Shown here piece by piece: positions 45,730-54,375 of a stretch of DNA of 64,000 nt; position 1 is the stretch's first letter; every line of letters begins with the position of its first letter. The notes under the pieces are model-generated. The model was not told where the DNA came from. It saw nothing but the letters and a program-made list of their open reading frames with translations, and did not search any database. A program made the position numbers and the translations under genes. The DNA is taken from the NCBI RefSeq assembly GCF_014203605.1, contig NZ_JACHJJ010000011.1, positions 124,001 through 188,000 of the forward strand, written 5' to 3'. The stretch comes from Thiemannella venezuelensis. Lineage in GTDB: Bacteria > Actinomycetota > Actinomycetes > Streptosporangiales > Streptosporangiaceae.

Positions 45730-47355
45730 TCATCGGGCATCCGCCAGCCGGGCCGCGTGCCGGGCGGCCCGCGCGTTGGAGGCGAACACGTCCGCCCCGG
45801 CCTCACGCAGCGCCCCGGCCTGGGCTTCGAGCCCCTGGGGGTCGCCGGTGGAGCCGACCAGCGCCACGACCACGGGCACGCCCCGGGAGACGGCCGCGGC
45901 GATCGCGGGCGCGAGCCGTACGGCGGGGTCGGGGTCGGCGCCGTGGCCGAGCACCACGTCCAGCAGGACGACCTCGCCGGGGGCCGCCGCGGACAGGGCC
46001 TCCAGCCGGAGCGCCGGATCGATCATCGGGTGGGCGCGGCCCCGGGTGTAGGCGTCGTCGCCGTAGTCGGTGAACTCCCCGGCCCCCGCGATCAGCCGGG
46101 CCTCCGCGCAGAGCGTGCCGCCCGAGTAGATGCCGCGCAGCGTCCTTCCCGGCCGCGGTGGGTCCGCGCCGTCCGCCGCCGCGCCGTCCGCCGCCGCGCC
46201 GTCCGCCGCCGCGCCGTCCGCCGCCGCGCCGTCCGCCGCCGCGCCGTCCGCCGCCGCGCCGTCCGCCGCCGCACCGCCCCCGCCGGGCGCCGGGCGCCCG
46301 TCCCCGCCGGTCCACGAGGGCCATTCGGGGACCTCCCCGCCCAGCGCCCGCAGCACGTTCCCGGCCGCGGCGGTCAGGTCGTCCTGCCCGGGGCCGAGGA
46401 AGGCGGTCACCACCGGCGTGGCGAGCTTCCCTGCGGCCTCCCGCACGGCCTGCGCCACCTCCGGGGCGGGAGGCTTGGAGATCAGCACGATCAGCCCGGT
46501 CGCGGGGTCGGCGTCCAGCGCGTCGAGGGCGCGGAGCGTGGAGGCTCCGCCCACCTCCGCGGAGAGGTCGCGCCCGCCGACGCCCAGCACGTGGCTGACC
46601 CCCACCCCCGCCAGGTCCAGCAGGCACGCCACCTGCTGCGCGCCGGTCCCCGAGGCCGCCACCACCCCGACCGGCCCGGGCCGGAGCACGTTGGCGAAGC
46701 CGAGACCGGTCCCGCCGACCACGGCGGTGCCGCAGTCGGGGCCCATGACCAGCACCCCGAGCTCTCCGGCCCGCCGTTTGAGCAGCACCTCCTGCTCGAC
46801 GGGCACGTTGTCGCTGAAGATCATGACGGAGCAGCCCGCCTCGACCGCGTCCAGCGCCTCGGCGAACGCGTGCGGCCCGGGGACCGAGACCAGGACCAGC
46901 GTCGCCCGCCGCCCGGCGGCCGGGTCCCCGGAGGCGTCCCCGGCCGTGTCCCCGGGCGCCGTGTCTCCGGGCGCCGTGTCTCCGGGCGCCGTGTCTCCGA
47001 GGGCCGTGTCTCCGAGGGCGGAGCGGAGGGCGGAGCGGACGGTGCGCGGCGGGTGCTCGGCGGCGGCCGGGCCCGCCGCGCGGAGCGAGAGGTCCGCCAG
47101 GAGCCGGTCGAGTTCGGCGGCCGCCCGCCCGGCCGCGGCCTCGTCCACCGCGCGCAGCGCGACCAGCAGGTCGGCCGGCCCGGCGGCGGGGAGCGCGAAG
47201 CCGAGCTCGGCGGCGATGCCCAGGTTGAGCTCGGTGGCCATGGCCACCACCGCGACCTCCACCCCGGGCAGCCCGGAGAGCGCCTGGCTGACCCGCATCA
47301 GGCTCACCGAATCGTGGTACACCCCGGCGCGGACCTGGACCAGATCGTCGTTCAC
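45730..47355 (-). CDS. fdrA: FdrA-family protein (CoA-ligase-like; carbamoyltransferase subunit)
   Basis: The protein has 541 residues from GTG 47355, with GGAGG 9 bases upstream. Its GTGA overlaps the DUF2877 stop. It has the succinyl-CoA-synthetase-alpha-like halves: IFSDNVPVEQEVLLKRRAGE, VMGPDCGTAVVGGTGLGFAN, VVAASGTGAQQVACLLDLAG, and later IYSGGTLCAEARLIAG and LLDVVLGHGADPDP. Two pentapeptide repeat tracts sit in linkers, GDTAP x5 (about residues 112-136) and AADGA-type x7 (about 362-396). They are not a normal family feature. With its operon partners it probably performs carbamoyl transfer from a ureide-derived substrate such as oxalurate/oxamate. Confidence 0.87.
   Translation of the reverse strand: MNDDLVQVRAGVYHDSVSLMRVSQALSGLPGVEVAVVAMATELNLGIAAELGFALPAAGPADLLVALRAVDEAAAGRAAAELDRLLADLSLRAAGPAAAEHPPRTVRSALRSALGDTALGDTAPGDTAPGDTAPGDTAGDASGDPAAGRRATLVLVSVPGPHAFAEALDAVEAGCSVMIFSDNVPVEQEVLLKRRAGELGVLVMGPDCGTAVVGGTGLGFANVLRPGPVGVVAASGTGAQQVACLLDLAGVGVSHVLGVGGRDLSAEVGGASTLRALDALDADPATGLIVLISKPPAPEVAQAVREAAGKLATPVVTAFLGPGQDDLTAAAGNVLRALGGEVPEWPSWTGGDGRPAPGGGGAAADGAAADGAAADGAAADGAAADGAAADGAAADGADPPRPGRTLRGIYSGGTLCAEARLIAGAGEFTDYGDDAYTRGRAHPMIDPALRLEALSAAAPGEVVLLDVVLGHGADPDPAVRLAPAIAAAVSRGVPVVVALVGSTGDPQGLEAQAGALREAGADVFASNARAARHAARLADAR
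46166..46270 (-). repeat. Seven perfect 15-bp tandem repeats inside fdrA
   Basis: GCGCCGTCCGCCGCC is repeated seven times without a break. The unit length keeps the reading frame and adds a five-residue Ala/Asp/Gly unit per copy. The perfect identity points to ongoing slippage expansion. Confidence 0.85.
46946..47020 (-). repeat. Five 15-bp tandem repeats inside fdrA
   Basis: GTGTCTCCGGGCGCC and close variants run five times in frame, encoding GDTAP/GDTAL units in the linker between two FdrA domains. Confidence 0.8.
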
Positions 47356-48251
47356 CTTCCACCGCCTCCGAGGTCGGGGCCTCCGAGGTCGAGGACGGCG
47401 GAGAGACCGATGCGCAGCCCCCAGGCCAGGTCGGCTCCGGAGGTGTGGCCGAGCTGGAGCAGCCGGTACAGCGCCGGCTCCAGCGACTGCCGCCCGGCCA
47501 GGGCGCGCAGGACGGCCAGCACCTCGCCGCTGGCCTCGCCGCGCGCCGCGCAGTGCAGCAGGGTCGCCGAGATGGGAGTGGTCCTGCTCCGGGCGTCGAA
47601 GGTCACCGCGGCGGCCAGCCAGTCGGCCAGCCAGACCGCACGGCCCGCCCCGGCCGCCGCGCCCAGGTGGCGCAGGGCCACCAGCAGCCCGGCGAGCACG
47701 TCGTCGCCGCTCGGCGTGAGGCCGGGCCCCAGGCCGACGAGCTGCTCGGCGGCCGTGATGCTGCGCAGCAGCGAGGCCTCGGCGCACCCCTCGGCCAGCA
47801 GCGCGGCGGCGCCGTTGCCCTCCAGCCCGGGACGCCTCGGCGACCGGTCGCAGAGCCCGGCCAGGGCGGGCAGCGAGCGCGCCAGCCGTACCGGGTCCAC
47901 CGGGCCGAGCGGCGGGGCCGGGTCCCACCAGCGGTGGGCCCGCAGGCTGAGCGTGCCGAGCTCGACCGCGCCGTCCCCGACGGAGGCCTCGTCCCCCACC
48001 TCCACCATCGGCAGGCGGTCGCCGAGGACCACCGCGTTGGGCAGCCGGACGGCCTCCCCGGTGACCACCGCGATCACGTGCGGCTCCAGCTCCGCACGGA
48101 CCTCCAGGTAGATCCCGGAAGGGAAGGCCGCCAGCACCCGCGCGGGACGGCGGGGCGACTCGAGCACCGGGCGCAGCGCCGCGCTGGCCGCGCCGGTCGC
48201 CTGTGTTCGCGGATGCGCCCGCTGCGTTCTCGGGCGCGTGCCGACCGTCAC
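47352..48251 (-). CDS. DUF2877 protein (YlbF-like), FdrA partner
   Basis: This 299-residue protein is the first gene of the operon; its stop overlaps the fdrA start by 4 bases. A 40-residue basic N-terminus precedes the family domain. Conserved stretches are VGLGPGLTPSGDDVLAGLLV (about residues 165-184), RTTPISATLLHCAARGE and LGHTSGADLAWGLRIGL. DUF2877 proteins accompany FdrA in purine or allantoin degradation clusters. The start could lie further inside, as the first 30 residues look non-conserved. Divergent PucR and a 13-base-spaced inverted repeat upstream suggest regulation by purine catabolites. Confidence 0.85.
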   Translation of the reverse strand: MTVGTRPRTQRAHPRTQATGAASAALRPVLESPRRPARVLAAFPSGIYLEVRAELEPHVIAVVTGEAVRLPNAVVLGDRLPMVEVGDEASVGDGAVELGTLSLRAHRWWDPAPPLGPVDPVRLARSLPALAGLCDRSPRRPGLEGNGAAALLAEGCAEASLLRSITAAEQLVGLGPGLTPSGDDVLAGLLVALRHLGAAAGAGRAVWLADWLAAAVTFDARSRTTPISATLLHCAARGEASGEVLAVLRALAGRQSLEPALYRLLQLGHTSGADLAWGLRIGLSAVLDLGGPDLGGGGR

Positions 48252-48315
48252 CTGACCTCACCGTCCATGGCCCGACGGTAGAACGGCGCTCGATCACCGC
48301 CGTACGGAGAAAGCT

Positions 48316-48340
48316 GCCAACAGTCCGCCCAAAGGTTGGC
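48316..48340. promoter_or_regulatory. Inverted repeat between FdrA operon and PucR gene (candidate PucR site)
   Basis: GCCAAC (48316-48321) faces GTTGGC (48335-48340) with 13 bases between, inside the 127-base divergent promoter region. TTGGCT 17 bases before TACATC could also serve as the -35 and -10 of pucR. Confidence 0.4.
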
Positions 48341-48378
48341 TCTTCCTGACAGACGTGTACATCAGACACAATCGGCTC

Positions 48379-49941
48379 ATGGAACCCCCCGTCCGACTGG
48401 CCAGCACCGGAACGATCACTCATGGCGTCTCCGTCGGCGAGGTCCTCGGCGCCTCGACGCTGGCCGGAGCCCGGCTGATCGCGGGGGAGCGGGGCCTGGA
48501 CCGCATCGTGCAGCGGCTCAACGTGATGGAGGTCCCCGACATCCTCGCCTGGGTCAAGCCGCACGAGCTGCTGCTCACCACCGGCTACCCGCTGCGCAAC
48601 ACCCCCCAGTCACTCGACCGGCTGGTGAGCGACCTCGACGAGCGGGGCCTGGCCGCGCTCGCCATCAAGCTCGGCCGCTACCTGGACGAGCTGCCCGACG
48701 AGATGGTGGAGCAGGCCGACAGGCTCGGCTTCCCGCTGATCCAGCTCCCCGACGACGTCGGATTCGACGACATCCTCAACCAGGTCCTGACCGACATCCT
48801 CAACCGGCAGGCCGCCGTGCTGGCCAGGGCCGAGGAGGCGCACCGGGCGCTGGTGGCGATCGTGCTGGCCGGGGGCGGGCTGCACGAGGTGACCGCCGAG
48901 GTGGCCGGGCTGCTCGACGTGGCCGTGGCGGTTGTCGACGACACCGGCCAGACGCTGGCCTCGGCCGGGCCCGCCGAGTACGTGGCCGCGCTGGGCGGCG
49001 CCCCCGACGACCGGCGCACCGTCGTCCCCGTCGTCGCGGGCGGCCACCACCACGGCCGGATCGCCGCCTACGGCCCCGCCGGTGCGCTCGACGAGCGCGA
49101 CGTCGGCATCCTGGAGCGCGCCGCCACGGTCGCGGCGCTCGTGGTCACCCGGCAGGAGGCGGTCAACGCGGTCGAGAGCAAGTACCGGGCCGACTTCCTG
49201 CGCGACGTGCTCACCGGCCGGGCGGGCGACTCCGGGCGGGTCGCCTCCCGGGCCAGGGCCTTCGGCTGGAACCTGGAGCGCCCGGTCACCGTCCTGGTCG
49301 CCGAGCTCGACCCGGACGGCGACGAGCGGACCGCCCAGGACCGCCTGGTGGCCTGCTGGAGCGCGGCACTGCGCCGCCACGACCCGCGCGGCGCGGTGGC
49401 CGGCTTCTCGCACGAGGTCGTCGCCGTCGTGGACGCCGCCGCCGACACCGCCCGCCTGGCCAGGGACGCCGCCGCGGCCTTCGCCGAGTGCCTGCCCGCG
49501 ACCTTCTCCACCGGCGCCAGCCGTACGGCCACCGGGGCCGAGGCGCTCCCTGAGGCGTACGGCCAGGCGCTGAAGGCCGCCAGGGTCGGCCGCCAGCTGC
49601 ACGGCCCCGGCGCGGTCGCCCACTTCGACCAGCTCGGCGTCTACCGCCTGCTCTCCCTGGTGGGCGACACCGGCGAGCTGCACGCCTTCGTCCACGAGAC
49701 CCTCGGCCGGCTCGCCTCCGACGACGACGCCGACAACGCCGACCTGCGCCGGACCCTCCAGGTGCTGCTGGAGACCAACCTCAACGTCGCCGAGACGGCC
49801 CGGCGGCTGCACTTCCACTACAACACCCTGCGCTACCGCATCGGCAAGCTGGAACGCATGCTCGGCAACTTCACCGAGGACGCCCACCTGCGGCTCAACC
49901 TGACCCTGGCCCTGCACGTCCTGCGCATGCGCGGCATCTGA
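48379..49941 (+). CDS. PucR-family purine catabolism regulator
   Basis: The protein has 520 residues from ATG 48379 (a GTG at 48355 adds 8). The N-terminal PucR domain (about 10-125) shows GERGLDRIVQRLNVMEVPDI and ELLLTTGYPLRN. A GGDEF-like CdaR region follows (about 280-420, with ESKYRADFLRDVLTGR). The C-terminal helix-turn-helix is LNVAETARRLHFHYNTLRYR. In Bacillus PucR activates purine and allantoin catabolic genes. Divergent orientation from the DUF2877-fdrA-DUF1116 operon and the nearby permease and molybdenum hydroxylase all support the same job here. Confidence 0.9.
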   Translation: MEPPVRLASTGTITHGVSVGEVLGASTLAGARLIAGERGLDRIVQRLNVMEVPDILAWVKPHELLLTTGYPLRNTPQSLDRLVSDLDERGLAALAIKLGRYLDELPDEMVEQADRLGFPLIQLPDDVGFDDILNQVLTDILNRQAAVLARAEEAHRALVAIVLAGGGLHEVTAEVAGLLDVAVAVVDDTGQTLASAGPAEYVAALGGAPDDRRTVVPVVAGGHHHGRIAAYGPAGALDERDVGILERAATVAALVVTRQEAVNAVESKYRADFLRDVLTGRAGDSGRVASRARAFGWNLERPVTVLVAELDPDGDERTAQDRLVACWSAALRRHDPRGAVAGFSHEVVAVVDAAADTARLARDAAAAFAECLPATFSTGASRTATGAEALPEAYGQALKAARVGRQLHGPGAVAHFDQLGVYRLLSLVGDTGELHAFVHETLGRLASDDDADNADLRRTLQVLLETNLNVAETARRLHFHYNTLRYRIGKLERMLGNFTEDAHLRLNLTLALHVLRMRGI

Positions 49942-50030
49942 ACCCCGGCGGCGCGGGCCCGGGACGGCCCGGGGCGATCCGGGCGCGCACACCGGGGAGA
50001 GCCGCCCGGCCGGGACCTAAGCTGTGGGGC

Positions 50031-50252
50031 GTGAACGAGACCTTTGAGCTGGAAACCGACTACATCCCCCTGTGCGACCTGCTGAAGTACTGCGCCGTCA
50101 CCGACACCGGCGGCCAGGCCAAGCACTTCATCGCCGACGGGAACGTCATGGTCGACGGTGAGGTCGAGCTCCGCAAGACCTGCAAGATCCGGGCCGGCCA
50201 GGTCGTCACCGGCGACGGCTTCGAGATCCACGTCGTCGCCCCGGGAGCCTAG
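50031..50252 (+). CDS. S4-domain RNA-binding protein
   Basis: This 73-residue protein is almost entirely one S4 domain: IPLCDLLKYCAVTDTGGQAK, then FIADGNVMVDGEVELRKTCK. It resembles YbcJ/YlmH-type stand-alone S4 proteins that bind structured RNA, often rRNA or tRNA. The GTG start at 50031 has no strong ribosome site. It follows PucR by 89 bases, but nothing suggests a purine role. The proximity to a structured RNA leader and an NYN nuclease is noted as a curiosity. Confidence 0.82.
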   Translation: MNETFELETDYIPLCDLLKYCAVTDTGGQAKHFIADGNVMVDGEVELRKTCKIRAGQVVTGDGFEIHVVAPGA

Positions 50253-50639
50253 GGGGCCCTCGCCGGAGCCTCGCGTCCCGCCGCCCGGCCGGTGCCGTGT
50301 CCCCGGCCGGTGCCGTGTCCCCGGGCCGGCCCGCCGCACCGGAAGCGGTCCCGGCCGGTCGCGCCGCACGCCGGTCACGATGGGTAGTGGATCGATCGCT
50401 CATTGTTCGCTATTCTTATTCGAACTGGTAGGCGACAAAAGGAGCCGCCCCGACTGTTCGGTGCCCGCGGAGCCCGTCGATCCGCCGGCGTCCACGCATG
50501 GCGACGGAGTCATGACCCGCTGCCTGCCGCCCTGGGATCGAACTGGTGGGCGAAAAAGAAACGGCCTCCCAAGGGAGGCCGTAGAGCCAGGGGGAGTAGC
50601 CCCTGGCGTTATATGACTCCATGTTAGGGGAGGTCGTCC
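50253..50639 (+). promoter_or_regulatory. Gene-free structured leader before the NYN nuclease gene
   Basis: This 387-base stretch holds no convincing gene. It contains an 18-bp tandem pair (about 50286-50321), a 21-base direct repeat TCGAACTGGTGGGCGAAAAA (50538-50557; near-copy at 50420-50441) and two strong adjacent hairpins. The hairpins are ACGGCCTCCC/GGGAGGCCGT (50561-50582) and GCCAGGGG/CCCCTGGC (50586-50607), ending 33 bases before the NYN start. The hairpins could be a terminator, but more likely form the 5' leader of the nuclease mRNA. Confidence 0.45.
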
Positions 50640-51287
50640 GTGCGTGACAAGTCGAACGGCGGAGCGGCGCGTGTGGGCGTCTACATCGACGGATACAACC
50701 TCTACTACGCGCTGCGGAAGCTGGGCGGGCGCCGCTACCTCTGGCTCGATCTCGCCGGCCTGGCCGCCCGCCTCCTCCACGGGGACCAGGTTCTCGAAGC
50801 GGTGTACTACTTCACCGCGCCGGTCCGGCGCGACCCCGCCTCGGTGGCGCGCCAGCGGAGGTACCTCGCGGCGCTGCGGTGCGGCGGCGTGCTGAGGATA
50901 GTGCTCGGCAGGTTCCTGGAGCTGAGGATGCAGTGCCGCGACTGCGGAGCCGGATGGCGGACCTACGAGGAGAAGCAGACCGACGTCGCGATCGCCACGG
51001 CCATGGTCGCCGACGTCGCCCTCGGCCGCGTCGACGTCGTCCTGCTGATCTCGGCCGACTCGGATCTGTGCGCGGCCGTCCGCACCCTCCGGGAGATCGA
51101 TGCGCACCGCGGGACGAAGACGAGGGTCGTCGCGGTGTTCCCGCCGGGCAAGGGCTCGGACCAGCTGCGCCGGGTCGCCGACGCCTGGTTCCCCCTCGGT
51201 GAGGCGGTCATCCGCGGTTCCCAGCTGCCCGACGTCGTCCAGGACCGGAACGGGGCCTCCTACCACCGGCCGTCCTACTGGAACTGA
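50640..51287 (+). CDS. NYN-domain ribonuclease-like protein
   Basis: This 215-residue protein starts at GTG 50640 with AGGGGAGG 7 bases upstream. The NYN/PIN-like fold has its acidic metal site in GVYIDGYNLYYAL (Asp18), EEKQTDVAIATAMVADVAL and LLISADSDLCAAV. A CxxC pair, QCRDCGAGW, is inserted in the middle and may bind zinc. NYN proteins are mostly RNases. This type is common in actinobacteria with no assigned target. Immediately upstream are two strong RNA hairpins, which could be its own processing or regulatory site. Confidence 0.83.
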   Translation: MRDKSNGGAARVGVYIDGYNLYYALRKLGGRRYLWLDLAGLAARLLHGDQVLEAVYYFTAPVRRDPASVARQRRYLAALRCGGVLRIVLGRFLELRMQCRDCGAGWRTYEEKQTDVAIATAMVADVALGRVDVVLLISADSDLCAAVRTLREIDAHRGTKTRVVAVFPPGKGSDQLRRVADAWFPLGEAVIRGSQLPDVVQDRNGASYHRPSYWN

Positions 51288-51527
51288 CCCCTGCCACCCG
51301 GACCCGGAGGAGCGCCGCGGCCGGGCGGCAGGGGTGCCCCCGCCCCCCGCCGGGCGCGGTTACCGGCGGTGTGCAAGGGCTTCTCTGGCCGACGGGTTAG
51401 ATTTGGCAGATCATGACGGTGTGAGCCGGGGTTCGCGGTCCTAATGTGCCCGCAACGGCAGTAAGCGATCCGCCGGAGGGAGCCTGCGGGGCGGCCACCG
51501 ACCGACGGCCCGGGAGAGGTGGGCTTG

Positions 51528-52934
51528 ATGGTTGCAGGTTGGACGAAACACGGAGACGGCAAGACTCTGGCGCCGGGAGAGGTCGTCAGGCCGCACGAGC
51601 GGTTGTCCTGGCCCCGCATGGTCGGGTTCGGGGCGCAGCACGTCATCGCGATGTTCGGTGCGACGTTCGTGTTCCCGCTGGTCATGGGGCTGGACCCGAA
51701 TGTCGCGATCATGTTCTCCGGTGTCGCGACGATCCTGTTCCTGCTGATCGTCGACGGGAAGGTGCCCAGCTACCTCGGCACCAGCGCCTCGTTCGTCGGC
51801 GGGGTGCTGGCCATCCGGGCGGCCTTCGGGGGCGACAACCCGGGCGTCGACGCGATCGTCACGGGTGCGATCCTCGTCGCGGGCCTGGTGCTCGCCCTGA
51901 TCGGCGTGGCGATGCACATCCTCGGCGTGCAGATCATCAACAGGATCTTCCCGCCCGTGGTCACCGGCGCGGTGGTCATGCTCATCGGGTTCGGCCTGGC
52001 CTACGTGGTCGCGGACATCTACTGGCCGCAGGACCAGTGGATCGCGCTCATCACGATGACGGTGACCTTCCTGATCATCGTGCTCTTCAGGGGGTTCGTC
52101 GGCCGGATCGGCATCCTCCTCGGGCTGGTCATCGGCTACCTGCTCTCCTGGGCCGCCGACCGGGTCTTCGGCGACATCACCGCCTTCAACGCGGGCACCG
52201 GGCAGATCGACACGCACGCGAGGGTGAGCTTCGACGCGGTCGCGAAAGCCGACTGGATCGGCCTGCCCGGCATGCACTGGCCGGACTTCAAGATCTCCGC
52301 CGTCCTCCTGGTGCTCCCCGCGGTCGTCGCCCTGGTCGCCGAGAACGTCGGCCACGTCAAGGCGGTCGGTGAGATGACCGGGACCGACGTCAACCCCTAC
52401 ATGGGACGGGCGATCATCGGCGACGGCGCGGCCACCGTGGTCACCAGCACCTTCGGCGGCTCGCCGACCACCACCTACGCCGAGAACATCGGCGTCATGG
52501 CGGCGACCAGGGTCTACTCCACGGCCGCCTACTACATCGCGGCCGTCATCGCGATCCTGTTCGGCCTCTGCCCGAAGTTCGGCGCGCTGGTCGCGGCGAC
52601 CCCGGGCGGTGTGCTGGGCGGCATCACGGTCATCCTCTACGGCATGATCGGCCTGCTCGGCGCGAAGATCTGGATCGAGAACCGGGTGGACTTCTCCGAC
52701 CCGGTCAACATGGTCCCCGTCGGGGCCGGGATCATCCTGGCCATCGGGCCGGTCAAGCAGGTGATCAGTTCGGACTTCACCCTGGAGGGCATCGCCCTGG
52801 GCACCATCGTGGTGCTCGCGGGCTACCACCTGCTCCGGGCGATCTCCGGACGCGGCGGGGCCGGTCCCAACCCGCCCGGCTCCGAGACGCCGGTTCCCCG
52901 GTCGCCCGGGCTGAAGGGAGAGGCAGCCGGTTGA
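51528..52934 (+). CDS. Uracil/xanthine permease (NCS2 family)
   Basis: The protein has 468 residues from ATG 51528 (GGGAGAGG 9 bases upstream; an overlapping GTG 51519 is possible). There are about 14 helices with the NCS2 core: VFPLVMGLDPN, ALVAENVGHVKAVGEMTG (substrate-binding Glu in TM8) and GGSPTTTYAENIGVMAATRV (TM10), closest to the UraA/RutG branch. It imports uracil or oxidised purines by proton symport. Its stop overlaps the TTG start of the molybdenum-hydroxylase FAD subunit by 4 bases, so transport and oxidation are made together. That favours a purine such as xanthine. Confidence 0.9.
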   Translation: MVAGWTKHGDGKTLAPGEVVRPHERLSWPRMVGFGAQHVIAMFGATFVFPLVMGLDPNVAIMFSGVATILFLLIVDGKVPSYLGTSASFVGGVLAIRAAFGGDNPGVDAIVTGAILVAGLVLALIGVAMHILGVQIINRIFPPVVTGAVVMLIGFGLAYVVADIYWPQDQWIALITMTVTFLIIVLFRGFVGRIGILLGLVIGYLLSWAADRVFGDITAFNAGTGQIDTHARVSFDAVAKADWIGLPGMHWPDFKISAVLLVLPAVVALVAENVGHVKAVGEMTGTDVNPYMGRAIIGDGAATVVTSTFGGSPTTTYAENIGVMAATRVYSTAAYYIAAVIAILFGLCPKFGALVAATPGGVLGGITVILYGMIGLLGAKIWIENRVDFSDPVNMVPVGAGIILAIGPVKQVISSDFTLEGIALGTIVVLAGYHLLRAISGRGGAGPNPPGSETPVPRSPGLKGEAAG

Positions 52935-53800
52935 AGCCGCCCCCCTTCGACTACCACGCTCCCCGTTCCCTCGGCGAGGCCCTCGACGTCCTCGCCGAGG
53001 CCGGGGAGGAGGGCAAGGTGCTCGCAGGCGGGCAGAGCCTGATCCCGCTGCTGAACATGCGGCTGGCCGCCCCCGCGCACCTGGTCGACATCAACCGGCT
53101 GCCCGGTCTGGCCGCCGTCGAGGCGGCGCCGGACGGGGTCCGGATCGGGGCGCTGGCCCGGCACGCCCAGGTGGAGCGCTCCGAGCCGGCGGCGGTGGCC
53201 CAGCCGCTGCTCCGCCAGGCGCTCCGGCTGGTCGCCCACCCGGTCATCCGCAACCGCGGCACCGTCGTCGGCAGCCTGGTCCACGCCGACCCGGCCGCCG
53301 AACTGCCCGCCGTGCTGGCCCTGCTCGGAGGCTCGGTACGGCTGGCGCGCCGCGGCGGCACCCGGGACGTCCCGGCCGGGGAGTTCTTCACCGGCCCGCT
53401 GGAGTCGGCGGCCGCCCCCGGCGAGCTGGCCGTCTCCGCCCTCTTCCCGGCGCTGCCCCCGCGCTCGGGCACCGCCTTCCGCGAGGTGGCCCGCAGGCAC
53501 GGCGACTACGCCCTGGCCGGGGTCGCGGCCCTGGTCGGCCTGGACGAGGACCTGCGGGTCACGACCGCCCGGGTGGCGTGCGTGAGCGCGGGCCCCGTCC
53601 CGGCGGTCGCCGACGTCGCCGGGGCGTGCGGGCACCGGCCGCCCGCCTCCGCCGACTGGGCCGGGGCGGCGGAGGCCGTACGCGCCCGGGCGGAGCCGGA
53701 GGACGACATCCACGCCACCGCCGCCTACCGGCGGCACCTGATCGGGGTCCTCGCCGAGCGGGCGCTCCGCGACGCGGCCCGGGAGGCCCTGAATGCCTGA
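52931..53800 (+). CDS. Molybdenum hydroxylase FAD-binding subunit (CoxM/XdhB type)
   Basis: The protein has 289 residues from TTG 52931, overlapping the permease stop by 4 bases; GGGAGAGG lies upstream. It has the CO-dehydrogenase flavoprotein fold: VLAGGQSLIPLLNMRLAAPA near residue 32, then VIRNRGTVVGSLVHADPAAE near residue 105 for FAD binding. The C-terminal domain ends the protein. It accepts electrons from the [2Fe-2S] subunit and passes them to NAD+. Three consecutive subunits (FAD, 2Fe-2S, Mo) form one enzyme, here most likely a xanthine or related purine hydroxylase. Confidence 0.9.
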   Translation: MKPPPFDYHAPRSLGEALDVLAEAGEEGKVLAGGQSLIPLLNMRLAAPAHLVDINRLPGLAAVEAAPDGVRIGALARHAQVERSEPAAVAQPLLRQALRLVAHPVIRNRGTVVGSLVHADPAAELPAVLALLGGSVRLARRGGTRDVPAGEFFTGPLESAAAPGELAVSALFPALPPRSGTAFREVARRHGDYALAGVAALVGLDEDLRVTTARVACVSAGPVPAVADVAGACGHRPPASADWAGAAEAVRARAEPEDDIHATAAYRRHLIGVLAERALRDAAREALNA

Positions 53801-54278
53801 GCAGGCCCACGAGATCACTCTGGTCGTCAACGGCACGGTACGGCGGGCCGAGGTGCCGGGACGGCGGCTGCTGTCGGACTGCCTCCGGCACGACCTGGGA
53901 CTGACCGGCACGCACGTCGGGTGCGAGCACGGCGTGTGCGGGTGCTGCACGGTGCTGCTGGACGGCGAGCCGGTCCGCTCGTGCCTGACGTTCGCCGTCA
54001 CCGTGGACGGCCGCGAGATCACCACCGTGGAGGGACTCGCCGACGGCGACCGGATGTCGCCGGTGCAGCGGGCCTTCGCAGAGTGCCACGGCCTGCAGTG
54101 CGGGTTCTGCACCCCGGGCTTCCTGTGCACGGTCACCGCGCTGCTGCGGGAGAACCCGGCGCCGACCGAGGAGGAGGTGCTGGAGGGCGTCTCCGGCAAC
54201 CTGTGCCGGTGCACGGGCTACCAGAACATCCTCAAGGCCGTGCACCGCGCGGCCGAGATCATGGCGGAGGAATCGTGA
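53793..54278 (+). CDS. Molybdenum hydroxylase [2Fe-2S] subunit
   Basis: This 161-residue protein overlaps the FAD-subunit gene by 8 bases. The plant-type cluster is GCEHGVCGCCTVLLDGEPVR plus the next Cys. The second, helical cluster uses CGFCTPGF and LCRCTGYQNI. The length and spacing are standard for CoxS/XdhC-type small subunits. It carries electrons between the Mo cofactor and FAD. It is followed by a 97-base gap before the large subunit. Confidence 0.93.
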   Translation: MPEQAHEITLVVNGTVRRAEVPGRRLLSDCLRHDLGLTGTHVGCEHGVCGCCTVLLDGEPVRSCLTFAVTVDGREITTVEGLADGDRMSPVQRAFAECHGLQCGFCTPGFLCTVTALLRENPAPTEEEVLEGVSGNLCRCTGYQNILKAVHRAAEIMAEES

Positions 54279-54375
54279 CCGGCTCGGGCGACCGCCGTAC
54301 AGGCCGATGCCCCATGGCGGGCGGAGAGGCGCCGGACGCGGGAACCAGCCGGCCGCTGGAGCGGGAGGGCGGGCG

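Noticed and set aside
46166-46270. Tandem repeats that might be a CRISPR-like or minisatellite array
   Set aside because: There are no spacers, the unit is 15 bp and in frame inside fdrA, so it is a coding microsatellite.
50530-50560. GGGATCGAAC segment resembling a tRNA T-arm on the opposite strand
   Set aside because: No acceptor stem, anticodon arm or D-arm can be formed around it, so no tRNA is called.
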